A DNA stretch of 64,000 nucleotides, taken from contig JANYCT010000039.1 of the NCBI GenBank assembly GCA_025360105.1, positions 82,279 through 146,278 on the forward strand, given 5' to 3'. Shown here piece by piece: positions 9,738-16,949 of this stretch. The position numbers and the translations under genes were made by a program. Below the pieces are notes generated by a model. It saw only the letters and a list, made by a program, of their open reading frames with translations, made no database searches and was not told where the DNA came from. The DNA comes from Actinomycetes bacterium (GTDB taxonomy: Bacteria > Actinomycetota > Acidimicrobiia > Acidimicrobiales > Ilumatobacteraceae). The stretch's first letter is position 1, and each line of letters starts with the position of its first letter.

Positions 9738-11081
9738 TCAGCGCGCGCCGGTGATCGCAAACACGGTCGCTGGCGAGGCCGGCAGATGGTCGACCAACGA
9801 GATCACCAGTTCGTCGCCGTCGACGCGGTGAGCAAGCTCGCGGCTGTTGCCGAGCATCCGCACGGACGAACCCTGTGACACCGAGACCCCTGGGAGGCGA
9901 ACCTCGCCGCTCGGACCACCCTCGATACACGCATGGACGATGTCACCGTTCGCCGTGTACCGAACCTGGCGGCCATCGCCGGTGACACCACTTTGGATGC
10001 GCCACAGACGAGTGCCGTAGATGGCCTCGCCGTTGACCCGCAGCCACCAGCCGAGCGCTGTCAGCCGCGCCGCCTGTGCCATCGGGATCTGCCCATCTGC
10101 GGTTGGCCCCACGTTGAGTAACAGATTGCCGCCACGGGCGACGATGTCGACCAGCATCCACACCAACTCGTCGGCCGTCGGCATGGTTGCCTCGGTCTCC
10201 ATGCGGTTGTAGCCGAACGATCGGCCGATACCGCGACACACCTCCCACTTGCGATCGCTCGATGCGGTCGTGGAGTACTCGGGCGTGTCGATGTCGGCGT
10301 GCAGCTTGCCCTGCTTGACGGCGATGATGTTCCACCGGTCGTTCACGATGCCGTCCGGCACGCGGTCGTAGTAGTAGCGAAACATGTCGTTGGGGTCGAG
10401 CGGCATCGGCCAGGCAATGTCGTTCCACATAAGGCTCGGGCTGTATCGATCAGTGAGCTCGCGCACATGAGCGGTGACGTATTCGCAGTACTCGGTCGTG
10501 ACCGGGATGTTCTGCACCATGCCCATGATGCTGTCGAAGCCCGGCTTGCTGAAGGTCCAGTCAAGGCCACCGGAGTAATACGTGCCAAAGCGCATGCCGC
10601 GGCTGCGCGATGCCTCGGCGAGCTCGCCCACATGATCGCGCTCTGCCATCCAGCCCGATCGATTCGGGTTCGGGATGCCGCTCTGCCACATCAGGAAGCC
10701 GTCGTGGTGTTTGGTCACCGGCACCACGTAGCGCGCTCCGGCCGCGGCAAAGAGATCGGCCCAGTGAGCCACGTCGACGCCACCGGATCGGTCGCGGAAC
10801 TCCTCGACAAAGCTGTCGTAGCCGCGCTCGCCGTATGTGGCCGCGTGATGCAATGCGGTGGGGCTGCCCTCGAGCGCCCACGAGTTGAGGTACCACTCGC
10901 AATACGGGCTGGCGCGGAACGCCTCGGTCCAATTGCCGCTGCCGAAAAGGTCGCCCATGTCGTGATCGAGTGGAGCAAAGCATGGAACGGCATACGGACC
11001 CCAGTGGATGAAGATCCCGAACTTGGCGTCGTCGTACCACGTGGGGATGGGGCGGTCGGCGAATGGCATCGTCTGTGACAT
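9738..11081 (-). CDS. alpha-L-fucosidase (GH29)
   Basis: A 447-residue glycoside hydrolase family 29 protein. The N-terminus PTWYDDAKFGIFIHWGPYAVP is the family hallmark, YVVPVTKHHDGFLMW is the conserved strand with paired histidines, and the catalytic nucleophile Asp lies in LMWNDIAWP. NLLLNVGPTADG closes the barrel, and a short beta domain follows. The protein removes alpha-L-fucose from glycans. No signal peptide is seen, so it is probably cytoplasmic or exported by another route. It stands alone, with no fucose permease or fucose catabolic genes nearby. The start ATG is at 11081, and the GNAT gene diverges 14 bp away. Confidence 0.92.
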   Translation of the reverse strand: MSQTMPFADRPIPTWYDDAKFGIFIHWGPYAVPCFAPLDHDMGDLFGSGNWTEAFRASPYCEWYLNSWALEGSPTALHHAATYGERGYDSFVEEFRDRSGGVDVAHWADLFAAAGARYVVPVTKHHDGFLMWQSGIPNPNRSGWMAERDHVGELAEASRSRGMRFGTYYSGGLDWTFSKPGFDSIMGMVQNIPVTTEYCEYVTAHVRELTDRYSPSLMWNDIAWPMPLDPNDMFRYYYDRVPDGIVNDRWNIIAVKQGKLHADIDTPEYSTTASSDRKWEVCRGIGRSFGYNRMETEATMPTADELVWMLVDIVARGGNLLLNVGPTADGQIPMAQAARLTALGWWLRVNGEAIYGTRLWRIQSGVTGDGRQVRYTANGDIVHACIEGGPSGEVRLPGVSVSQGSSVRMLGNSRELAHRVDGDELVISLVDHLPASPATVFAITGAR

Positions 11082-11095
11082 GGCGACAGTGTGTC

Positions 11096-11893
11096 ATGCT
11101 CATGAACGTGGACGCCGCCGACAACTCCGCTGCCGCCGACATCAATCTCGCCGCAACATGGGCCGCGCTCGGCCGGGCTTTGGGGTTCGTTGTCGGCGAG
11201 GCACAGAACCTGACGATGGTGACCTCGGGCCTGCCACTCGCGTTCTTCAACGGCGCCTATGTGACCGGGCCGATCGCCGACCCTGTGCAATCGCTCGGCG
11301 AAGCAACCGACTTCTTCGCATCGCGAGGAGTGCCGTGGTTGTTGTGGGCCCGGCCCGGGGTGGCCGATGATCTTGTCGACCTCGCGGAGGCGGCGGGCAT
11401 GAAGCGTCGCTCCGGACCACCGCAGATGATCCTCGCGCCGATCAGGAAGGCACCTGCGCCACCGTCTGAGCTCACCGTCGAGATCGTCACCGACGAAGCC
11501 GGACTCGAGCAGCATGCCGAGATGCTTCGGCTCGGCTTCGCGATGCCCCGCGAGGTGACTGACCGAATCATCGGCCCGGGAATCCTTCGGGTGCCCGACG
11601 TGGCCGTTTTCGTCGGCACCGTAGACGCGGCACCGGTCTCGTGTTCGTTACTCTCAGTCTCGGGTGACACCGCTGGTGTCTACAACGTGGCCACGCCGGA
11701 AGCATTTCGCGGCAGGGGTTATGGCGAGGCACTCACGTGGGCGGCAAGTGCCGAGGGTGCGCGGCGCGGGTGCACGCACGCGGCGTTGCAGGCGTCACCC
11801 GATGGGTACCCGATCTATTCCCGGATGGGCTTCGCCGATCTCGGCCCATACATACAGGTCGAAGGCCTGGCGACGGGGTCCGTAACTCCGTGA
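11096..11893 (+). CDS. GNAT-family N-acetyltransferase
   Basis: A protein of about 265 residues with a C-terminal GNAT fold. Motif A, the acetyl-CoA pyrophosphate loop, reads RGRGYGEALTWAA after the strand AGVYNVATPEAF. It is followed by ALQASPDGYPIYSRMGF, the usual helix-Tyr-Gly-Phe end of GNAT domains. The N-terminal half (about residues 1-135, PWLLWARPG region) is a second, weaker GNAT-like lobe. The acceptor substrate is unknown. Starts at 11096 and 11102 are both ATG and in frame; an upstream ATG at 11063 would overlap the divergent fucosidase start and is less likely. Confidence 0.82.
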   Translation: MLMNVDAADNSAAADINLAATWAALGRALGFVVGEAQNLTMVTSGLPLAFFNGAYVTGPIADPVQSLGEATDFFASRGVPWLLWARPGVADDLVDLAEAAGMKRRSGPPQMILAPIRKAPAPPSELTVEIVTDEAGLEQHAEMLRLGFAMPREVTDRIIGPGILRVPDVAVFVGTVDAAPVSCSLLSVSGDTAGVYNVATPEAFRGRGYGEALTWAASAEGARRGCTHAALQASPDGYPIYSRMGFADLGPYIQVEGLATGSVTP

Positions 11894-11954
11894 GTGCAAG
11901 AAGCGAGCCGATCCTCGCTTGCGTGTGCCTCGCGCAGGTGTAACAATCGGCGGA

Positions 11955-12410
11955 ATGTACAAGAACATCGTGGTGGGGACAGACGGATCGGACACCGCTG
12001 AGGTCGCGGTACTGCACGCCGCAACACTGGCCAAGTTCAGCGATGCGAAGCTGCACGTTGTGCACGCCTACCAGCCGGTCTCGTTCAGCGTGGCTGCAAT
12101 GTCGGCCAGTTCGGGCGGGCCGGTGATCGATCTCGATCGCCTCAATGCAGGCATCGCCGAAAGCGCCAGCTCGGTCTGCGATCAGGCCCTCACCACATGC
12201 AGCAAGCTGGGCGTCGACGTCGAGACGCATGCTGTCACCGGCGATCCAGCAGATGCCCTCGTCAGCGTTGCCACGGCAGTGTCGGCCGACTTGCTTGTTG
12301 TCGGCAACCGTGGCATGACCGGCAAGAAGCGGTTCATCCTCGGCAGCGTACCGAACAAGATTTCGCACCACGCGCCCTGCAGCCTGCTCATCGTCGACAC
12401 CACGAAGTAA
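11955..12410 (+). CDS. universal stress protein (UspA family)
   Basis: A single-domain Usp of 151 residues. The first strand IVVGTDGSDTAEVAV and the last block VVGNRGMTGKKRFILGSVP, followed by APCSLLIVDT, match the ATP-binding Usp consensus G-2x-G-9x-G-S. It therefore probably binds ATP and belongs to the actinobacterial stress and dormancy type. The ATG at 11955 precedes the conserved MYKNIVVG start; the longer open frame from 11919 has no support. It stands 61 bp after the GNAT gene on the same strand. Confidence 0.93.
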   Translation: MYKNIVVGTDGSDTAEVAVLHAATLAKFSDAKLHVVHAYQPVSFSVAAMSASSGGPVIDLDRLNAGIAESASSVCDQALTTCSKLGVDVETHAVTGDPADALVSVATAVSADLLVVGNRGMTGKKRFILGSVPNKISHHAPCSLLIVDTTK

Positions 12411-12639
12411 CGCAGGTCGAGCGACAGACCGCGCATCAACCCGGTTTGTCGGGGCCGCCCACCCGCACATCGGCTCTCGCGCGCCCTCCCCCAACCAGTT
12501 GCTCGGGCGCAGTTGGCGCCGTTGCCGGGCACGGTGGTCGACGCAACGTTGATCAGCATGGCTGGGCCAATGGGGCGCGACTCGAAAGGTTCGATGATCG
12601 GCGGCCGGATGCGCTTGTCGCTGGACCGCAGCAGCGTCG

Positions 12640-12782
12640 CAGCAGGCCAAGTGACGCTCCTCGCCGTCCAGGACGCGCTCAACAGCAGGCCCCGGAAAGT
12701 CCTCTGCTGGAAGACCCCAGCCGAAGCCCTCGACGAGCAGCTACGGTCGCTCCAACACGCAGGTGTTGCAACGACTGGTTGA
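12640..12782 (+). pseudogene. IS30-family transposase, C-terminal remnant
   Basis: The last 36 or so codons read LNSRPRKVLCWKTPAEALDE and end QHAGVATTG, which is the C-terminus of actinobacterial IS30-type transposases (LNxRPRKxLGWxTPAEA). Upstream of about 12640 the frame no longer resembles a transposase, so the catalytic DDE core is gone. The flanks, 12411-12640 and 12783-12970, contain no recognisable gene on either strand. The segment is an insertion-sequence scar between the Usp gene and the lipoprotein gene. Confidence 0.75.
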
Positions 12783-12970
12783 ACCTGGTCTGTGTCGATA
12801 CCCGTTGGACGCCACGAGGTGGTCTGCAACCTGGCAGGGCACTACGCCACCGATCAGCGTCGTGCGGTGTCTGAACCGAAGTTCTCGTTGACTCATTGTC
12901 GGCGGGACAGTGCGCACCGATGTCCACACGGGTGAACGCCATCAGCGAGTAGCAACTGTTGTGGCCGCAA

Positions 12971-13001
12971 GGGCGGGGCGATCCCTGTGTTCGCCCCGCC
13001 C
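12971..13001 (-). terminator. strong GC hairpin downstream of the metal-type lipoprotein gene
   Basis: A perfect 11-bp stem (GGGCGGGGCGA with TCGCCCCGCCC) and a 9-nt loop begin 10 bp past the stop codon of the leftward lipoprotein gene. No clear U-tract follows on the reverse strand, so it may be a GC-type actinobacterial terminator or an RNA-stabilising stem. Confidence 0.6.
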
Positions 13002-13010
13002 CCGTTTGCC

Positions 13011-13922
13011 CTACTTCGCGGCGACGGTGAACTCCGCGACGTGCACGGAGCTGGCTGCGGCGAATTGCATGAACAGACGATGCAACCCGGGCGCGGCCAC
13101 CTGACCCATGAACGTCAACGACCCGTTGTTCTCGTCGGCGCTGCTCGGGTGAATGTGGGTGTACGCGAGGTCGGACGAATCAAAGGCGACGAGATGGCCA
13201 AACGCGCCCAGGTACGGTTCGAGCTTCACCGGCTTGCCTGCTGAATCGACCACAGTGAAGGTGAGCGCTGATTCGGCGGTGGTTCCGAGAACTCCGGTGA
13301 TCTGCACGGTGTAGCCATCGACCGTTACCTTCGTCGACGGGGCCGGCAGGGCAACGTCGGTTCCCGTACCGGCCACCGTCAGGTCGGTAGTCAGCGCGAC
13401 CCGGGGGGTTGCGGTGCCACCGAGCACAGGAACGAAGTCGGCGACCATGCGATAGGTGCCACCATTCGCAAAAGTGACCGGCAGGGACCATCTGCCATCG
13501 CTGGACATCGTCGGATGCAGATGCTGGAAGCCGGTCAGGTCCGAACGGACGAGGATCAGATGAAGCAACTTGGTCTGCTCAACCTGGAAACGGGTCAGCG
13601 TCGACCCGTCGCTCGCGATCACCGTGAAGGCCAGCGTGTCCGGCTGACCCGCAACAAGTCCCGCTGACGCCACCTGCAATGTGAGACCCTGGGTGCCAGA
13701 GTCGGGGCCGCCCATATCCATGCCACCCATCGGATCGGTGCCCATCGTCATTGGGTCTGTGGTCGATGCGACCGATCCTGTTCCGGGCATCGTGTCCATC
13801 GGCATGGTCGGCACAGAGGTCTGCGGTTTCGATGTGGTCGCTGGGGCAGTGGAGCTACCGCACCCGGCGGCAACGAGTGTGGCTGCGAGCGCGAACGCGC
13901 CGAAGAGGATTCGAGATTTCAT
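13011..13922 (-). CDS. lipoprotein with Met/His-rich region, possibly metal-linked
   Basis: A 303-residue secreted lipoprotein of unrecognised function. Signal peptide with lipobox LVAAGC near residue 20, then a Thr/Pro/Met linker (PMDTMPG, MGGMDMGG). The mature part forms two repeated beta-rich halves: HLILVRSDLTGFQHLHP in the first and LGAFGHLVAFDSSDLAYTHI in the second each place spaced His residues next to a hydrophobic strand, as in proteins of metal and copper loci. The methionines and histidines suggest copper or another soft metal, which is inference. The ATG at 13922 starts the signal peptide. It is probably cotranscribed with the next upstream gene, 64 bp away. Confidence 0.75.
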   Translation of the reverse strand: MKSRILFGAFALAATLVAAGCGSSTAPATTSKPQTSVPTMPMDTMPGTGSVASTTDPMTMGTDPMGGMDMGGPDSGTQGLTLQVASAGLVAGQPDTLAFTVIASDGSTLTRFQVEQTKLLHLILVRSDLTGFQHLHPTMSSDGRWSLPVTFANGGTYRMVADFVPVLGGTATPRVALTTDLTVAGTGTDVALPAPSTKVTVDGYTVQITGVLGTTAESALTFTVVDSAGKPVKLEPYLGAFGHLVAFDSSDLAYTHIHPSSADENNGSLTFMGQVAAPGLHRLFMQFAAASSVHVAEFTVAAK

Positions 13923-13986
13923 GATGTGTTCTCCTGAGTCGTGTTTCTTATGTGGTGGATTGCGAGATACGGACGCGACGGCCGCC

Positions 13987-14409
13987 TCAGCAACGCACCA
14001 CGCACAACATCGACAAACCAGGAGGTCGCTCGGCGCGCAGCACCGGCAGCACAAACTTCGCTGAAAGCTGTCCACGAACCGTCGCGATGCACCGCGCCCG
14101 CCACGACGCAACAACCCGCATCAGGACCAAGCCGAATGCGGTGACCAGGACCATCAGGTCACACATCATGAGCATCGACATCCCCGAACCATGCACAGGT
14201 GCAGGCCTCGGATTGTGCGCCGGCATCGGATGGTCCGCACCTGGGATTGTCATCGCGTGCGGCATCGCCGAAGCGGTGACCGCGACAGCGGCCTTGAGGG
14301 TCGTCATTGTGTCCATCGAGGAATGATCGATCGTCCCGAGATGCGACGCTGTGATGACGAACGCAAGCAACAGCATCACGGTCACAGGGAACGAGGACAA
14401 ACGGTACAT
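13987..14409 (-). CDS. small membrane protein with His/Met segment (DUF6153-like)
   Basis: A 140-residue protein with an N-terminal hydrophobic helix (VTVMLLLAFVITA), a His/Met-rich middle (HSSMDTM, ADHPMPAHNPRP), and a second hydrophobic helix starting MSMLMMCDLMVLVTAFGLVL. This layout resembles small actinobacterial membrane proteins of the DUF6153 type that accompany copper genes; the assignment is tentative. Together with the downstream Met/His-rich lipoprotein it would form a two-gene metal-related unit. From 14410 to about 14670 nothing else was recognised. Confidence 0.5.
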   Translation of the reverse strand: MYRLSSFPVTVMLLLAFVITASHLGTIDHSSMDTMTTLKAAVAVTASAMPHAMTIPGADHPMPAHNPRPAPVHGSGMSMLMMCDLMVLVTAFGLVLMRVVASWRARCIATVRGQLSAKFVLPVLRAERPPGLSMLCVVRC

Positions 14410-14669
14410 ATTGACACCACATGCTACCCGGGCGCGCCGCTCGATACCGACGCACGCCGAGCGCTTCGTACCCAGGACTGGGCCAACTCTGATGGCCGTT
14501 CGGCCGTTGTCGGTGATCCACCAGCGTTGCGGCCGGAGGTCTGGTCACCCCACCCCCACAGCGGTGGCAAACCCACCACACCCCCTCACGCTTGGCCCGA
14601 CTCAGAGGTTTGGCCGCGCCCACGATCGCACTTCGACACATTCGCTCTGGCGAACCGCCTCGAACGGCG

Positions 14670-14875
14670 CCCAGGGGCCGCTACGAAACCGCGGGTACGC
14701 GGCGTCTCCGGCTGGGGCGGGCGTTCCCGTGAAGGAGTTGTCGCAACGACTCGGTCACCCGGACGTAGGCGTGACCCTCAAGGTCTAAGCACACGCGATG
14801 CGCGGCGATGTTGAAGCGGCGGCGCGTTTGGCGGCCGACGAGATTTTCGAAAGGAGATCCGTGACCATTCTGTGA
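14670..14875 (+). pseudogene. tyrosine-recombinase (integrase) C-terminal remnant
   Basis: The frame reads AGVPVKELSQRLGHPDVGVT, then LKV, a TAA stop at 14786-14788, then AHAMRGDVEAAARLAADEIF. This is the C-terminal catalytic end of a phage-type integrase (usual form LKVYAHxMRGD...), with the catalytic Tyr codon turned into the TAA stop. Upstream sequence is no longer recognisable. It points toward tRNA-Cys, 60 bp further on, a common integration target, so it marks an old integration event. Confidence 0.75.
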
Positions 14876-14935
14876 CCAGAACGGCCCAGACGGTCGCCAA
14901 CATGTGCCTTGAGCTGGACTTTTACTCCGGAGCAC

Positions 14936-15010
14936 TGGAGGCGACGCCGGGAATCGAACCCGGATACACGGCTTTGCAGGCCGTTGCCTGAACCATTCGG
15001 CCACGTCGCC
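14936..15010 (-). tRNA. tRNA-Cys (GCA)
   Basis: A full cloverleaf can be drawn on the reverse strand: acceptor GGCGACG pairs with CGTCGCC, the anticodon arm is ACGGC-CTGCAAA-GCCGT with anticodon GCA, and the T arm contains GGTTCGATTCC. The discriminator is U and CCA is encoded (14936-14938). It is flanked on its 3' side by the integrase remnant. Confidence 0.95.
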
Positions 15011-15124
15011 GCGGGTTCACCAGCGTGAACATCGGCTCCGGCACGATACCGCCTCGACACGCCGTTCGTTAGGTCGGATTCTCCCAACAAGGCGCGCGGC
15101 GGCGATTTCTGGCACGATCCTCCG

Positions 15125-16393
15125 ATGCCTTTGCGTCATCGTTATCTCGCCGTGTGCCTCGTGGTTGGTCTGTTCGTCACGGCCTGCAGTAGTACCTCCA
15201 GCACGTCGTCGCAGAGCACCCCGGCAGCCACAAGTCCCGTGACCGCGACCACTGTCGCGCCCACGACAACCACTGTCGATCCCGCACTGGCAAATGCGTA
15301 CGTCGAGCCTGGTCCGTTTCCCGTCGGCGTCACTACGGCAACAATGGCCAATGGGGTGAAGGTAGAGATCTGGTATCCAGCGGTGGCTGGCAGCTCGGGC
15401 ACCGAGACATACGACGCGCGCGACTTCACCGATCCGGTGCTTCGTTCCCTCCTCACCGGCAACGTCGATGCCACGGTTACCTACGCAGCAACGCGCGACG
15501 CTGCCGTCGCCGACGGCAAGTTCCCGGTGGTACTCAACAGCCACGGCGTATCCGGATGGCGTTCGGTCAGCAGCTTTCTCACATCACACCTCGCCTCGTG
15601 GGGGATGGTCGTGGTGTCGCCCGATCATGCCAGCCGCGATCTGTACCACCTGATCTCGAACCTACCGAACCTGAGCGGTGGCGGTACCGGCTCGACCACC
15701 ACGACGGTCACGCCCGACACATCGAACACGACCACGACCATCGATCCCAAGGCTCTGGCCCGCTTCAATGAGTCCGTCGACGACTTGCTCGGCAGTCTGG
15801 ACTACATCACGGCGCAGAACGGCGATGCAGCCAGTCCCTTCAAGGGCCATATCGATCTCGATCATGTCGGAGCTCTCGGGCACTCGGCTGGCGGCGGCAC
15901 AATCTTGAAAGCGTCACTCGATCCTCGCATCGATGGCTACGTCTCGATGGCCTCGGGCATCTTCACGACTCAGACAGAACTTCCCGCCAAGCCGAGCTTC
16001 TTTCTCTCGGGCGCAATCGACCACGTCGCCGACACCGAGCGCACCTACAACGCGTACCTCACGGTTCCCACGCCGTCGTTGTTCTGGAGGATCGACGAGG
16101 CGGGCCACAACGCGTTCGACGATCTCTGCACACTCGGCGGCGGCAAGGGCATCATCGGTGTCGCAGAGGCCTCGGGCCTCGGCCCGTTCCTGGATGGGGC
16201 ACCACTCGTCCGAAAGCTCGGTTCCGACGGATGCGTGCCACCTGCTGCCCCTGCGACTACGACATTTCCCATCATCCAGCACGCAGTCACAGCGTGGTTC
16301 CTTCAGCTCTTCGGCAAGGACGCAACGCCGAAGGGGCTCGACTCCTCGGTGTCTGGTTCGTACGCAGTGAAGGTCACCGTCGAGCAACGCTGA
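15125..16393 (+). CDS. secreted lipoprotein alpha/beta hydrolase
   Basis: A 422-residue exported hydrolase of the dienelactone-hydrolase / PAF-acetylhydrolase-like group. Signal peptide with lipobox VTAC (Cys at about residue 20), then a Ser/Thr-rich linker. The fold begins VEIWYPAVAG, the oxyanion strand is LNSHGVSGWRS, the nucleophile elbow is GALGHSAGGGTIL, and the C-terminal His lies in DEAGHNAFDD. A Thr-rich insert (about residues 180-205) interrupts the cap. The natural ester substrate is unknown. It is a single gene, 114 bp after tRNA-Cys and divergent from it. Confidence 0.85.
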   Translation: MPLRHRYLAVCLVVGLFVTACSSTSSTSSQSTPAATSPVTATTVAPTTTTVDPALANAYVEPGPFPVGVTTATMANGVKVEIWYPAVAGSSGTETYDARDFTDPVLRSLLTGNVDATVTYAATRDAAVADGKFPVVLNSHGVSGWRSVSSFLTSHLASWGMVVVSPDHASRDLYHLISNLPNLSGGGTGSTTTTVTPDTSNTTTTIDPKALARFNESVDDLLGSLDYITAQNGDAASPFKGHIDLDHVGALGHSAGGGTILKASLDPRIDGYVSMASGIFTTQTELPAKPSFFLSGAIDHVADTERTYNAYLTVPTPSLFWRIDEAGHNAFDDLCTLGGGKGIIGVAEASGLGPFLDGAPLVRKLGSDGCVPPAAPATTTFPIIQHAVTAWFLQLFGKDATPKGLDSSVSGSYAVKVTVEQR

Positions 16394-16522
16394 TCGAGGT
16401 GCCGTCGACCTCGACGTCGACACACGAGTATTTTGGGCGGACACTTTCAATTTCTGACGCACGCGATAGTGTCTGCCAGCAAGTCACGTCGGCGAGGCCG
16501 TCGTTATTGAAAGAAGAGTGCA

Positions 16523-16723
16523 GTGGCACAAGGCACCGTTAAGTTTTTCAACACCGAGAAGGGCTACGGCTTCATCTCCCGCGAGGGCGGAGCAGATGTT
16601 TTCGTGCACCACACCGGCATCGCCGGTAATGGCTTCAAGAATCTCCAAGAGGGTCAGGCCGTCGAGTTCGACGTCGTGCCCGGCCGCAAGGGTGACCAGG
16701 CCGAAAACGTTCGCGCACTGTAA
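16523..16723 (+). CDS. cold-shock protein (CspA family)
   Basis: A 66-residue single cold-shock domain. The RNA-binding motifs read [11 protein letters not shown] (RNP1) and DVFVHHTGI (RNP2), with GTVKFFN at the start and QAENV near the end, all standard. The protein acts as a nucleic-acid chaperone. The start is GTG at 16523 with GAAAGAAG upstream. The 129-bp leader region is long relative to the gene and could hold regulatory structure, but I see no clear one. From 16724 to 16949 nothing firm is seen apart from a weak 6-bp hairpin near 16737-16758. Confidence 0.95.
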   Translation: MAQGTVKFFNTEKGYGFISREGGADVFVHHTGIAGNGFKNLQEGQAVEFDVVPGRKGDQAENVRAL

Positions 16724-16949
16724 ACAACGGGTTGCCTCGGGCCAATTGGGGCGCCCGAAGTTTCGCACCTGACGACGTTGGACTTTCTGACGCCATCGTC
16801 GTTGCTGTGACGCGCCGCAACACTCGTAGCGGCGCGGCGCGGCACGCCAGTCGGAGTAGGGCCGATGGGCACGGCCGTCTTTTGCAAACGGTCGAGATGA
16901 AAACACGCATCTGAGGTAACCGACTGCGAGACTCGTTGCGGAGGTAGTC

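Noticed and set aside
12411..12640. Possible intact gene between the Usp gene and the IS30 remnant
   Set aside because: Several overlapping frames exist on both strands, but none gives recognisable protein sequence or a ribosome site.
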